From the NCBI GenBank assembly GCA_015521115.1, contig WAOT01000010.1, positions 1 to 44,807 of the forward strand: a DNA stretch of 44,807 bases, given 5' to 3'. Of this stretch, positions 15,201 through 23,508 are shown one piece after another. Made by a program: the position numbers and the translations under genes. The DNA comes from Desulfurococcales archaeon (lineage in GTDB: Archaea > Thermoproteota > Thermoprotei_A > Sulfolobales > Acidilobaceae). The notes below the pieces were generated by a model, which saw only the letters and a list, made by a program, of their open reading frames with translations, searched no databases and was not told the DNA's origin. Position 1 is the first letter of the stretch, and every line of letters starts with the position of its first letter.

Positions 15201-16093
15201 TCCCCAACCCTCCAGACCCCTCCCGCGAGGTCGGGTGATATAATGAAAAAGTTGTTCTCCACGTCTAGGAACAGCTCCCCTTCAACAATATAGCTGCCGC
15301 TCCTCAGACCAGCATACCTAGTTCTAAACGACTCGAGAAACACGGTATCGCCGTCCTTCAAGACTCTACTGCCACTAGCGTTCTCCAACCTATACCTCGC
15401 AGGGGTCAGGATGGACTCGACAGGATCAGCCTCCAGATCCGCTCTAATCCTTACCCTCCCTAGCGGTATCTGTATAGGCGACCTCTCCATGCAGTGGCGT
15501 GGAGATAGTCTTCGGAGGATCTTGAGGGTGTATGGAACACCCCTATAGCAGCTCTCAACTAGGCTCGAGATAACATGCTGGGGTGTTATCGCATAGTCCC
15601 TCCTGTCCCTCCTCTTGCTTATAACACGCTGAGGTTTACACTGTCTAACTACCCCTCGACCCCTCTCCCTCTGGAGCCATCCTAAGAGCCTTTCAGGTTC
15701 TCTCGAGTAGACGATCAAGTCGACATCACTCTCCCTCCCCTCACAGCCCACAGCATATGAGCCGGTAAGCCCGGCCCAGTCGACAGGGGCTTTATCTAGC
15801 ATCTCTTTGATCGGGTCTGGAAGCCTCTCATAGGCTCCCGCTAGAGCACTACCCGGCTCGAATACTTCAACCACGCTACTATAGCGGGCCATGTGAACCG
15901 ACCTGCCGATACAGTCAACGTACCTCACAGGCATGCTAGGCGGGCTTCTACAATCGGGGGCTCGATAGGGCTGTACGACCAACGCGTGATCCGGGTGGAG
16001 GTAGCCCTTAACGTATGCGTAGAGGATTGAGCCGCTAACCGATAAGACCACAATACATCCGTCGACGCAGCTACCTAAACCCTTCCAAGCCAC
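15197..16093 (-). CDS. nucleotidyltransferase-domain protein (paralogue A)
   Basis: The 298-residue protein has the same three-part plan as its neighbour: an N-terminal domain, a nucleotidyltransferase core with LTGSYAVGCEGRESDVDLIV (about 109-128) and a beta-rich C-terminal domain. Catalytic GS and DxD residues are present. Arg/Lys-rich segments (QRVISKRRDRRDY) just after the core could bind nucleic acid or nucleotide phosphates. GTG 16093 lies inside the radical SAM gene (19-nt overlap). No HEPN or antitoxin-like partner is present, so a MNT/HEPN toxin system is not supported. Confidence 0.85.
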   Translation of the reverse strand: MAWKGLGSCVDGCIVVLSVSGSILYAYVKGYLHPDHALVVQPYRAPDCRSPPSMPVRYVDCIGRSVHMARYSSVVEVFEPGSALAGAYERLPDPIKEMLDKAPVDWAGLTGSYAVGCEGRESDVDLIVYSREPERLLGWLQRERGRGVVRQCKPQRVISKRRDRRDYAITPQHVISSLVESCYRGVPYTLKILRRLSPRHCMERSPIQIPLGRVRIRADLEADPVESILTPARYRLENASGSRVLKDGDTVFLESFRTRYAGLRSGSYIVEGELFLDVENNFFIISPDLAGGVWRVGE

Positions 16094-17025
16094 TTCTCTA
16101 AGCCCCCCGCCCTCCCAGGCTCTATCCTCTCCGGTATGAGGTGTGTCCCATCACATGAGCCAGCATTAAACCACTCACGGCCAATGAGCCCCTCCCTACA
16201 CGTGGCATATTCTAGACCGTGGTAGCGTGCTGCCGCGATAACAGGGGAGAGTAGGCGCTCCCTGTAGTCTCTGGGTAGGTACATGTACCCCTGGATCCTG
16301 ACCCCGTTTCTGGTGTATAACTTGTAGAGCCTCTCACCCAGCTGAGACCCCAGGGCTCTCCGTATCCGGGCTAGATTGTCGGGGCGCGCCTTATACGTTG
16401 ATGTCACTATGAACCTTGCCCCGCTTTCTGCTATGAGAGCCACCAGCTCCTCTATATCGTAGGGGTCATCGTTCACCCAAGGAATTATCGGGTCTAACCG
16501 GACGCCCGCTGGGACGCCTGCCTTAACCGCTCTACGTAGAGCGAGGAGCCTCTTCTCCGGTAATGGCGCTCCGGGTTCTAATATGAGGGAGAGCTCTGGG
16601 TCTAGGGTTGTTATTGTTGGTGTGACTGCGACGTTGCCTGCCAGAATGAGTTTGAGGTCTCTGGTGGCGTATAGTGTACCTTTAGTTGTTATCAGTATGC
16701 GACGTCCTAGTGGAACGAGCATCTCCAGTGCGGTTCTCGTTAGTCCGTATATGATCTCCTCCGGGGGGTATGGGTCACTGCTTGTGCCGATATTAATGGG
16801 TATTCTGGGATCATATCTCCTCAAATCCCTGGCCAGCCTCTTCTTGAAGTCCTTCTTGGGCGTGCTGTCCCTATACCCGATATATGCTGTGGCATAGCAG
16901 TAGAGGCATTTGAAGCTGCAACCAGTATAGGGGTTGAGGCTAAGCTTGAAGGGGCAGGTGCATAGACTACTCCTCCAAGGGTCGAAGGGGGCTAGCACCC
17001 GCCCCTTATAGCTCAATGTTTGCAT
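16075..17025 (-). CDS. radical SAM protein (SplB-like)
   Basis: The 316-residue protein has the cluster motif [10 protein letters not shown] (about residues 36-45, CxxxCxxC), the hallmark of radical SAM enzymes, then GTSSDPYPP and ILITTKGT blocks as in the SplB-like group (COG1533-type). The chemistry is 5'-deoxyadenosyl radical based, but the substrate is not known for archaeal members of this group; photolyase-type repair should not be assumed. Extra cysteines occur at C23 and C25 and near the C-terminus. ATG 17025 has GGAGG upstream and overlaps the end of hxlB; it overlaps paralogue A at the 3' end. Confidence 0.9.
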   Translation of the reverse strand: MQTLSYKGRVLAPFDPWRSSLCTCPFKLSLNPYTGCSFKCLYCYATAYIGYRDSTPKKDFKKRLARDLRRYDPRIPINIGTSSDPYPPEEIIYGLTRTALEMLVPLGRRILITTKGTLYATRDLKLILAGNVAVTPTITTLDPELSLILEPGAPLPEKRLLALRRAVKAGVPAGVRLDPIIPWVNDDPYDIEELVALIAESGARFIVTSTYKARPDNLARIRRALGSQLGERLYKLYTRNGVRIQGYMYLPRDYRERLLSPVIAAARYHGLEYATCREGLIGREWFNAGSCDGTHLIPERIEPGRAGGLEKWLGRV

Positions 17026-17629
17026 GCCTCCTCCTCATCTGATCCTCGGAGACTCCAAGCTTGTTCATAAGCGAGTATACTATCCCGTCTAGGAAGACCA
17101 TTGCGGTGTCCTCGAAGAGCGTGCCTAGGGGTGCTAGTGGCTCGTGGACTCCGAGGATCTGCCTGGCGAAATAGTCGTCCATCTTAGTAGTCTTAGCCCT
17201 TCCAGGTACTCGCACTACAATGTCTGCTAGCCTCCCGAGGGGGCTATCCGGGTAGGTTGTCACTGCTATGACAATAGCGCCCACCTGCTTGGCGGTCTCA
17301 GCTGCCGTCACTATAAGCTTGGTTCTACCCGAACCCGAGATCGCTACAACCACATCTCCCTTGGAGACGCTGGGCACTATAGTATCGCCTAGGACATATG
17401 AGTTGAAGCCCATATGTAGTAGTCTCATTGCAAAAGCCCTACCGACTAGACCACTCCTCCCAGCCCCCATAACAAGCACTTTTCTCCTGCTATAGTAGGC
17501 ATTCTCCAGGGCCGTGATCAGCTTCTCCACCTGGTTAGGGTCTATCTCCCGAGAGGCCCTCTCTATGAAATGAGCTATCTCGTTCATGGCGTTAAGAGCC
17601 ATCTCAGCATAGTTCGAATTCACAGTCAT
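17006..17629 (-). CDS. hxlB: 6-phospho-3-hexuloisomerase
   Basis: The 207-residue SIS-domain protein matches PHI of the ribulose monophosphate pathway, with [18 protein letters not shown], then VAISGSGRT and a [14 protein letters not shown] loop. It interconverts 3-hexulose-6-phosphate and fructose-6-phosphate; archaea run the pathway backward to make ribulose-5-phosphate. No hexulose-phosphate synthase gene is adjacent. ATG 17629 follows GGGAGTGA with good spacing; GTG 17635 is possible. It heads the operon that continues into the radical SAM and nucleotidyltransferase genes. Confidence 0.92.
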   Translation of the reverse strand: MTVNSNYAEMALNAMNEIAHFIERASREIDPNQVEKLITALENAYYSRRKVLVMGAGRSGLVGRAFAMRLLHMGFNSYVLGDTIVPSVSKGDVVVAISGSGRTKLIVTAAETAKQVGAIVIAVTTYPDSPLGRLADIVVRVPGRAKTTKMDDYFARQILGVHEPLAPLGTLFEDTAMVFLDGIVYSLMNKLGVSEDQMRRRHANIEL

Positions 17630-17668
17630 GCTCACTCCCCCACGTGAAGGCCTGGAGCCGGGGAGGAG

Positions 17669-17673
17669 TTAAA
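17669..17673. promoter_or_regulatory. shared TATA-like core TTAAA
   Basis: TTAAA inside GAGTTAAAGGG is the only AT-rich core near the start of hxlB. Read on the minus strand it would start the hxlB mRNA near 17645. Read on the plus strand it would start an RNA near 17698-17702, exactly where the H/ACA candidate begins. A bidirectional promoter is inferred, not shown. Confidence 0.35.
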
Positions 17674-17701
17674 GGGTATTCACCGCCACACTAAAACAAT
17701 A

Positions 17702-17784
17702 GGCCCCGCCCACTCACGCCCCCCGAGACCCGCCGGGAGTGGAGGGGATGAAGATGGGAGGGGGACGGTCAGGCGGGGCACAAG
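17702..17784 (+). ncRNA. candidate H/ACA guide sRNA, predicted target 23S helix 93
   Basis: A perfect 8-bp lower stem (GCCCCGCC 17703-17710 with GGCGGGGC 17772-17779) is followed directly by ACA (17780-17782). An upper stem C19-24/G60-64 (17719-17724 with 17760-17764) leaves exactly 15 nt to ACA, the diagnostic spacing, and an internal GAGA/ATGAAGAT loop resembles a K-turn. The pocket strands CTCAC (17713-17717) and CGGTC (17766-17770) complement GUGAG and GACCG on either side of UC in archaeal 23S GACCGUCGUGAG. This would place a pseudouridine at about U2593 (E. coli numbering, by counting from recall of the rRNA). Confidence 0.55.
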
Positions 17785-17818
17785 AATATTGATAGTCGTC
17801 AGCTATAACATAATCTGA

Positions 17819-17900
17819 GGCGGCTCCATACCGGCTCGACTTGCCTCATCGCCCATAAACGGCTCCCCCGGTAGGGGGCTAGGGGTCTGTCATCGCCGCC
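17819..17900. repeat. structured GC-rich stem, unassigned
   Basis: GGCGGC (17819-17824) pairs with GCCGCC (17895-17900) around an inner hairpin CCCCC-GGTA-GGGGG (17865-17878). On the minus strand the interior has two GCGATGA blocks, resembling K-turn or C-box elements. There is no ACA after either stem end and no CTGA box in position, so it fits neither guide RNA class. It may be a structured RNA or the terminator of the gene at 17959-19158. Confidence 0.45.
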
Positions 17901-17958
17901 CAAAGGGTGTAGTACGGTTTTACAGGAGATAACATTTAGCCTGCCTGGCTTTAGGGTT

Positions 17959-19158
17959 CTACCTACTCTCTGGTGAGACACATTCCCTAGTTTCCTGTCC
18001 CTTCTTCTGAAGTATAGCATTAATTATGTCGTCTATGTCGTATATTACCTTGCTTGAGGCCACGATCTCCTCGAACTCCTCCATCCTGTTCCCCCAGACG
18101 GCGTCTAATAGGACAGCGACCTCTATACTCTGCTCACCGCGATACTTTTTGAAGACCCCGACATAGACTGGAAAGTATATATCAGCGATCTCCTGAACCG
18201 TCCCTATAACCTCCATAATCCTGTCGAGCTTCCTCACATCTATACCAGGGCCCAGTATGCGGCTACATCTAGGCGGTGTGCCTTCAATTATCAGTCCCTT
18301 CTCCCGGAAGAAGCTAAGAAGGCCTCTACCTTCGACCTGGGGCACCCTGGGTATGTAAGTGTCTAGGCCTGCCGGCTCGAGGAGGCCGTATTCTATTAGC
18401 GTCTTTATTATAGCGTCAGCGATCTCCGCGGAGCCGACGTATTCTATGATCTCCTCCATACTGACCTCGCCCCTCATACCTGCCTGCTCGAAGACTGACA
18501 CGGCAATATCGTCTAGTTCTCCGAGCTGGAGGTACGTGTAGCCGATTACCAACTCTTCGTCCTCAACGGTAACGAGAGAGCCCGTTGATAGTTCGAAACA
18601 GATCTCAAGCTCCTCCATCACGAGCTCTTCCTTCTGCTGGAACCTCCTATTGGCTAGAGCTCTATAACAGCGGAGTGGATAGTATGCTAGCTCATGCCCA
18701 AGGAACTCCGCTTTAACCCCGGCGATCGGCCCCATGATCCTGCCTATGATCTGCTTCTTAACCCTCCCCGTGAAGATCTTATACGCCTCCTCAGCCGTTA
18801 ACTGTGGCCTAATCACATAGCTTGAAGGCTTGAAAGACCGGGCCTCCTTCACTCTCCCCCCGATAACCTTTATACCTGAGAGTTCTAGGAGCTCCTGGAT
18901 CTCCCCGCTAATATCGGCGCCCTGAACTCCGATAACGTCTAACCCGTACTCGGCCTTCAAAGCCATGATAGCCTTCAAAGTACCTCCTGACAGTGAACCC
19001 CCACTAAGCTTAAGCACACCAACACGTACTGGGACTCCCGCTACTGTAGAGGACGTTAGACATAGATGAGACCCTCTCAACCCCGCGTTATACTTATCAA
19101 TCCTCACGCACTTCTCAAAAGACTCCTCCCGGCTCTTATCTGTAGGGTCAACCTCCAA
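17959..19158 (-). CDS. uncharacterised conserved protein
   Basis: The protein has 399 residues and I cannot name its family. Residues 45-110 alternate strands and helices (VPVRVGVLKLSGGSL, LDVIGVQGADI, IKVIGGRV), suggesting a Rossmann-like or nuclease-type alpha/beta domain. A helical middle (about 185-285) contains a likely winged-helix part (SMEEIIEYVGSAEIADAIIK then LIEYGLLEP). The C-terminus is again alpha/beta. TTG 19158 has GGGGAGGTT about 10 nt upstream, and a minus-strand AGTATTATAGG box lies near 19221-19231. It stands alone. Confidence 0.75.
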   Translation of the reverse strand: MEVDPTDKSREESFEKCVRIDKYNAGLRGSHLCLTSSTVAGVPVRVGVLKLSGGSLSGGTLKAIMALKAEYGLDVIGVQGADISGEIQELLELSGIKVIGGRVKEARSFKPSSYVIRPQLTAEEAYKIFTGRVKKQIIGRIMGPIAGVKAEFLGHELAYYPLRCYRALANRRFQQKEELVMEELEICFELSTGSLVTVEDEELVIGYTYLQLGELDDIAVSVFEQAGMRGEVSMEEIIEYVGSAEIADAIIKTLIEYGLLEPAGLDTYIPRVPQVEGRGLLSFFREKGLIIEGTPPRCSRILGPGIDVRKLDRIMEVIGTVQEIADIYFPVYVGVFKKYRGEQSIEVAVLLDAVWGNRMEEFEEIVASSKVIYDIDDIINAILQKKGQETRECVSPESR

Positions 19159-19246
19159 GCCCTACAACCTCCCCTAGTAGGCCACCAGCTCCCGTACCCA
19201 CTACAGTGACATACCCAGTCCTATAATACTCGGCGCAACTGAACCC

Positions 19247-19275
19247 TTAAAATAGGATTTCCAGGTGCTACCTGG
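19247..19275 (+). promoter_or_regulatory. TATA box plus CCAGGT-GCT-ACCTGG operator-like palindrome
   Basis: TTAAAATA at 19247-19254 is a strong archaeal TATA box, preceded by an A/C-rich BRE-like stretch. CCAGGT (19261-19266) and ACCTGG (19270-19275) form a perfect 6-bp inverted repeat centred between the TATA box and the expected start near 19276. A repressor bound there would block preinitiation-complex assembly. The binding protein is unknown; the zinc-finger product itself is a candidate. Confidence 0.55.
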
Positions 19276-19293
19276 CATTGGGAGGATATGAGG

Positions 19294-19494
19294 ATGAGCA
19301 GCGAGCTCCAGGGCAAGGAGGTAGTTATAGACTGCTGCGGTTCACTGTTCTATGCTGAGAGGGATGCGAGGGGTTTCTACATATGCCCTGTATGTAGAGA
19401 GGCGGTTCTATTTTCAGAAGAGGATCTCATAAGGCACCTGGCAGCACATGCACGCAGAACTCTCAAGCGGAGGCATAGGGTACCGAAGAGATAA
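19294..19494 (+). CDS. small C2H2-type zinc-finger protein
   Basis: The 66-residue basic protein has CPVC (about 31-34) and HLAAH (about 48-52), together a C2H2-like finger, followed by a very basic tail (RRTLKRRHRVPKR). A pair CC near residue 15 could be extra ligands. It is of the right size and charge for a DNA- or RNA-binding regulator. ATG 19294 has GGAGG 8 nt upstream; ATG 19288 is too close. The operator-like palindrome in its own promoter suggests autoregulation (inference). Confidence 0.78.
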   Translation: MSSELQGKEVVIDCCGSLFYAERDARGFYICPVCREAVLFSEEDLIRHLAAHARRTLKRRHRVPKR

Positions 19495-19505
19495 GGCTTC
19501 AAGGG

Positions 19506-19952
19506 TCACGCTTCTACTAGGAGCACCGCATCCATCGACTCAGGGCTGCCCTCTTTTGACCCAAAAGATATGCCCTCCCCCTCGAACGCGCCCTCCACAC
19601 CGAGCTTCCTTATGGTCTCATAAACTATCCAGTTCTTGATCTCATCGTATCCCGAGTCTAAGTCGTCATAGGTGATCACCCTCTCAGACCCTAACACGTT
19701 GATTATAGCCTCATACTCTATGTATGGCGAGTACCAGGGGCTCCCGCCGAGCAGTGAGACATTCTCTATCTCGTAGGAGACTGATATCCCGTAGACTAGT
19801 GTCAGCTCGGATAATGCTTCACTAACCGCCATGAGCACTCTCCCATCGGTGAACGTGTGGAGTATGACCTTGACCGCTGAGATCCCGGTGAGGTCTGTCT
19901 CACTCTCGTTATGAGACGGTAGAGTAACCGTGTTCTGGGGGGAGGGCATCAC
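19506..19952 (-). CDS. uncharacterised protein
   Basis: I do not recognise this acidic protein of 148 residues. It looks like a mixed alpha/beta fold with strands ISAVKVILHTFTDGRVLMAV and YIEYEAIINVLGSE, then helix YDEIKNWIVYETIRKLG. GTG 19952 is chosen because a perfect ribosome site GAGGTGAT lies 7 nt upstream; ATG 19949 would also work. TTTTAAGTAAG near 20005 on the minus strand is the likely TATA. It converges on the zinc-finger gene with 11 nt between them. Confidence 0.7.
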   Translation of the reverse strand: MMPSPQNTVTLPSHNESETDLTGISAVKVILHTFTDGRVLMAVSEALSELTLVYGISVSYEIENVSLLGGSPWYSPYIEYEAIINVLGSERVITYDDLDSGYDEIKNWIVYETIRKLGVEGAFEGEGISFGSKEGSPESMDAVLLVEA

Positions 19953-20074
19953 GGATCTGATCACCTCATCGGCCGGAAGTATTCTTATCCCGCCGGGACT
20001 TACTTAAAAGGTGACAGCCAGTCTGACCGGGGTGATACCGTATTTAAACAAGCAGGCCTGTGGCCCTAACATGT

Positions 20075-20905
20075 TTAGACCCTTATAGTGGCCGCCTCGA
20101 GGGCCTCTATGTCATTAGGGCTCAACCTCCACCCCATAGCTCCGGCGAACTCCTCCACCCTCTCCTTCCTCTCAGTCTTGGGGATCGCTATCACGCGGGG
20201 CCTTGAGATCAAGTAGTTCAAAGCGACCTGGACTGGCGTCTTACCATATTTCGCGCCTATCTCCGCCAACAGGCTTACACGGTTCACAGCTCCCCGCTCA
20301 ATGGGGGTGTAGGCCTGTATCGTGATCCTCTTCTCAATAGCTAGAGGCAGTAGACGCACCTCGGGGTATTTGTAGACTACACTATACCTCACTTGATCCA
20401 CGCTTATCTCGTACTTCTTAGTGTATGACAGTGCCTCTAGGAGGAGGTTGTGGTCGAAGTTGCTCACCCCTATATACCTGGTATAGCCCTTCTCAGCCAG
20501 GTACTCCAGGTTCCTTATCTGAGTCTCCAGGTCTACGAGAGTGTCTGGCCAGTGTATTAGTACGAGGTCAACAGTGCTAAGGCCGAGACGCTTCAGGCTA
20601 TCCTTCATAGCCTTCTCAGCCTGCTCGGGGCTTCTGAACCTGTGGGGCAGGAGCTTTGTTGTGATGAAGACCTTCTCCTTCCCTACACGTTTGATCGCCT
20701 CACCAACGATCTTCTCCGCTAGGCCGTCGCCATACATCTCGGCGGTGTCGATATTATCAATTCCTAGCTCTACCGCATACACTATTGCTTCAACGGCAGC
20801 ATCAGGGTTCCTTATATTCCAGGTTCCTAGGCCTATAGCGGATACTTTCTCCCCGGTCGCCCCAATCTCCTTCCTGTCCTGTACGTCAACAGGGAATCTA
20901 GGCAT
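20075..20905 (-). CDS. aldo/keto reductase
   Basis: The 276-residue NADPH-dependent reductase shows the AKR signatures: IGLGTWNIRNP, the GIDNIDTAEMYGDGLAEKIVGEAI block with catalytic Asp and Tyr (about 49-70), FITTKLLP with catalytic Lys, and VDLVLIHWP with the catalytic His (about 115-123). The C-terminal cofactor region has AIPKTERKERVEE. Substrate is unknown. The start is ATG, and the gene is divergent from glyA with a 97-bp spacer. Confidence 0.93.
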   Translation of the reverse strand: MPRFPVDVQDRKEIGATGEKVSAIGLGTWNIRNPDAAVEAIVYAVELGIDNIDTAEMYGDGLAEKIVGEAIKRVGKEKVFITTKLLPHRFRSPEQAEKAMKDSLKRLGLSTVDLVLIHWPDTLVDLETQIRNLEYLAEKGYTRYIGVSNFDHNLLLEALSYTKKYEISVDQVRYSVVYKYPEVRLLPLAIEKRITIQAYTPIERGAVNRVSLLAEIGAKYGKTPVQVALNYLISRPRVIAIPKTERKERVEEFAGAMGWRLSPNDIEALEAATIRV

Positions 20906-21011
20906 CCCTTCTCCACCGTGTGCTCCCGTGTAGTGCTTCCAGGTAATAGTTTTCCCGTAATGACACCATTAAACCCTCCACGTTCACCGATAGTTACGTG
21001 GTGTGAAGACT

Positions 21012-22304
21012 ATGGAAGGGTTCTCCGTAGAAGAAGCCCTAGAAAGGGTTCTCAGGCTAACCTCAGAGGCTAACAGGTGGAGGCTTAGGGAGACCGTGAA
21101 CCTTATTGCGAGTGAGAACGTCATGAGCCCCCTCGCGGTTAAAGCCTACATGAGCGACTTCATGTACCGCTACGCCGAGGGAAAACCCTTCAAGAGGTAC
21201 TATCAGGGGACAAGATATATCGATGAGTTAGAGGTCTTTACCACAGAAATTATCAGTAGGCTACTCAAGACCGAGTATGTAGAGCTCAGACCGATTAGCG
21301 GAACAATAGCAAACGCAAGCGTTTTCAGAGTACTAGCAGACCCGGGAGACAGCGCTGTCATCGCCCCAGTTCAGGCCGGCGCACATGTTAGTCACACGAA
21401 GTTCGGAACGCTCGGTGCCCTCGGCATTAGACATGTTGAGATGCCCTACGACGCTGAGAACATGAACGTAGATGTAGATGGCGCTGTGAAACTGATTGAG
21501 GAGGTCAGGCCTAAATTCGCTGTACTAGGTGGGAGCGTATACCTCTTCCCCCACCCCGTTAGGGAGATCGCTGACGCCATACACTCAGTCGGGGGCAAAC
21601 TCGTCTACGACGCTGCACATGTGCTCGGCCTCATAGTAGGAGGCGTATGGAGGAACCCGCTCGAGCATGGGGCTGACGCTATGACCGCATCTACTCACAA
21701 GACCTTCCCAGGCCCCCAGGGAGGGCTGATAGCATTCACAGATAAGGCCCTATACAAGAAGGTGTCAAAGACAATATTCCCCTGGTTCCTGAGCAACCAC
21801 CACCTACACAGGATACCGGCACTGGCTGTCACCGCACTCGAAATGGCCAAGTACGGGCACGAGTATGCTAAGGCTATTGTAGAAAACGCGAGGCACTTCG
21901 CCGAAAGCCTCGCAGCAGAGGGGTTTGAAGTTATCGGAGAACGCCTCGGATACACGCGCAGCCACCAGGTTCTGATCGATGTGAGGAAGCAGGGGAGAGG
22001 GGCTAAGGCAGCTAAGATGCTGGAAGAGGCTAACATAATAGTTAACAAGAACCTACTCCCATGGGATCCCCCCGAGGCCGTAAAGGATCCAAGCGGCCTC
22101 AGGCTGGGAGTGCAGGAGGTAACAAGGTGGGGTATGGGCAAAGGCGAGATGGAGGAGGTCGCAAGGTTAATGGCCGAAGTCCTCATCAAAGGGAGAGACC
22201 CCCAAGAAGTCCGTAAGAAGGTCGTAGAGTTCAGAAAGGAGTACACTAAGATAAACTACTCACTGGAGGGAGACCTAGAAACGATCCTCGACCTCACACT
22301 CTAA
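21012..22304 (+). CDS. glyA: serine hydroxymethyltransferase
   Basis: The 430-residue PLP enzyme of fold type I has [26 protein letters not shown], and the cofactor lysine in [14 protein letters not shown] (K230). It interconverts serine and glycine, in crenarchaea with a modified pterin as C1 carrier. ATG 21012 is favoured: GGTGTGA lies 6 nt upstream and the GTG at 21003 is part of that site. A plus-strand ATTAAACC box near 20968 fits a start near 20995. It ends with an AT-rich stretch that holds a likely promoter for the next gene. Confidence 0.97.
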   Translation: MEGFSVEEALERVLRLTSEANRWRLRETVNLIASENVMSPLAVKAYMSDFMYRYAEGKPFKRYYQGTRYIDELEVFTTEIISRLLKTEYVELRPISGTIANASVFRVLADPGDSAVIAPVQAGAHVSHTKFGTLGALGIRHVEMPYDAENMNVDVDGAVKLIEEVRPKFAVLGGSVYLFPHPVREIADAIHSVGGKLVYDAAHVLGLIVGGVWRNPLEHGADAMTASTHKTFPGPQGGLIAFTDKALYKKVSKTIFPWFLSNHHLHRIPALAVTALEMAKYGHEYAKAIVENARHFAESLAAEGFEVIGERLGYTRSHQVLIDVRKQGRGAKAAKMLEEANIIVNKNLLPWDPPEAVKDPSGLRLGVQEVTRWGMGKGEMEEVARLMAEVLIKGRDPQEVRKKVVEFRKEYTKINYSLEGDLETILDLTL

Positions 22305-22454
22305 CCGCCAGACAATAATATTTACCTTGAGACGCGAACACTACCAGAACGCGCGCCGACCCGCGGACTGGGCCAGAGGCCCGAGGGATGATAGCGGGTA
22401 CTGCAGGCCCTCATCATTCTACGCCTAATCCGATCATAGAAGGGTGATAGGACA
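22305..22454 (+). promoter_or_regulatory. promoter and structured leader of the CinA-like gene
   Basis: AATAATATTTA at 22315-22325 is a clear TATA box just after glyA; transcription would start near 22346, leaving an unusually long leader of about 109 nt. The leader is GC-rich and contains the hairpin GGGCC-AGA-GGCCC (about 22369-22381) and a long arm pair GATGAT/ATCATT. It ends in the perfect ribosome site GGTGAT (22443-22448). It may hold a small RNA or a regulatory structure; I could not match a known class. Confidence 0.4.
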
Positions 22455-23261
22455 GTGGACAATGGAGAACCTAGGGCGTGGATCGTGACGGTGGGTAACG
22501 AGATCCTCATAGGTAGGATTGTGAATACGAACGCCGCATGGCTCGCTGAGAAGCTCACATTCATGGGTTTCAGGGTTGAGAGGATAATTGTTGTCCCCGA
22601 CGAACCAGAGCATATTGCTGAAGAACTGCGGAGGGCCCTTGGCCGTGCTAGAGTAGTGATAACGACGGGGGGCCTCGGGCCAACATATGATGATAGAACT
22701 CTGGAGGGGGTAGCTAAGTCTGTTTCAAGGAGCCTGAAACTAAACCCCGAGGCCCTAGAAATGGTGAGGAGATTCTATGAGAGGAGGGGGCTCGAGCTTA
22801 CAGAGGATAGGATGAAGATGGCCCTCCTACCTGAGGGGGCGGAGGCGATCCCCAACCCTGTAGGGGCGGCCCCGGGCTCGTGGCTCGAAGTGGAGGGAAC
22901 CATTATAGTGTCACTCCCAGGCGTCCCAGCCGAGATGAAGGCTATGTTTGAACAACATGTTGAACCCCGACTGGCCAGGGAGGCCCCCAGGAAGGCCCTA
23001 CACGAGTGTGGAGTAATAGTTAGGGGTGTCCCTGAGTCCGGGATAGCACCCTACCTTAAGAGGATAGCCAGGAAGTACCCTCACGCCTACATAAAAAGCC
23101 ACCCTAAAGGGCACGAGACTGACAGGCCAATACTCGACATACGAGTACTAGCCTCAGCACCGACAAGGGAAGAGGCCAGGAGCCTAGCTGAGAGGATCAT
23201 CGCCGAAATAGAGGAGACCGCAAATGGGCTCGGCGGGCAAGTGGAGAGGGAACCCTGTTAA
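22455..23261 (+). CDS. CinA-like (molybdopterin-binding fold) protein
   Basis: The 268-residue protein has the MoCF_biosynth/CinA N-terminal domain: IVTVGNEILIGRIVNTNAAWLA (9-30), VITTGGLGPTYDDRT (about 69-83) and SLPGVPAEM (about 155-163). Archaeal members are short and lack the bacterial C-terminal NMN deamidase domain, so a nucleotide pyrophosphatase or related activity is more likely than deamidase. GTG 22455 has GGTGAT 6 nt upstream. The following small membrane-protein gene overlaps its 3' end. Confidence 0.88.
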   Translation: MDNGEPRAWIVTVGNEILIGRIVNTNAAWLAEKLTFMGFRVERIIVVPDEPEHIAEELRRALGRARVVITTGGLGPTYDDRTLEGVAKSVSRSLKLNPEALEMVRRFYERRGLELTEDRMKMALLPEGAEAIPNPVGAAPGSWLEVEGTIIVSLPGVPAEMKAMFEQHVEPRLAREAPRKALHECGVIVRGVPESGIAPYLKRIARKYPHAYIKSHPKGHETDRPILDIRVLASAPTREEARSLAERIIAEIEETANGLGGQVEREPC

Positions 23262-23421
23262 GACCCAGATAATGTACGCTACCATCCTGGTAGCAGTAGG
23301 GGTTGTAATATTCGTAGCGGGCGCCCTACTGAATGTTAAACTGCTCGAGATCCTGGGTGCCCTAATCATGGCGATATCGCCCTATATAGCTGTGGCGTTA
23401 ACAGTACGGGGGGAAAGATAA
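23224..23421 (+). CDS. small two-helix membrane protein
   Basis: The 65-residue protein is almost entirely two transmembrane helices (about 19-37 YATILVAVGVVIFVAGALL and 40-60) with a short basic C-terminus. I recognise no family. ATG 23224 overlaps the CinA-like gene by 38 nt; ATG 23272, placed right before the first helix, is a good alternative that removes the overlap. It is probably translated from the same mRNA. Confidence 0.55.
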   Translation: MGSAGKWRGNPVKTQIMYATILVAVGVVIFVAGALLNVKLLEILGALIMAISPYIAVALTVRGER

Positions 23422-23508
23422 CATTCCAACACGTACGTGGCCTATTAAGCCCTCAAACCGACCAGGTGATGTGAACAGAGTGCGCTGAAGAAGCAGGGGT
23501 GCCGGACA

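Noticed and set aside
14289-16093. MNT/HEPN toxin-antitoxin system
   Set aside because: The nucleotidyltransferases are about 300 residues with extra domains, and no HEPN-like partner is present.
22380-22420. ATGATGA on the minus strand as a possible C box
   Set aside because: No CTGA at a suitable distance on that strand.
23470-23500. GTGATGT followed 12 nt later by CTGA, like half of a C/D box sRNA
   Set aside because: The C box has a mismatch and no C' or D box follows; GGTGAT is better read as a ribosome-site-like sequence in the leader of the MIP18-family gene.
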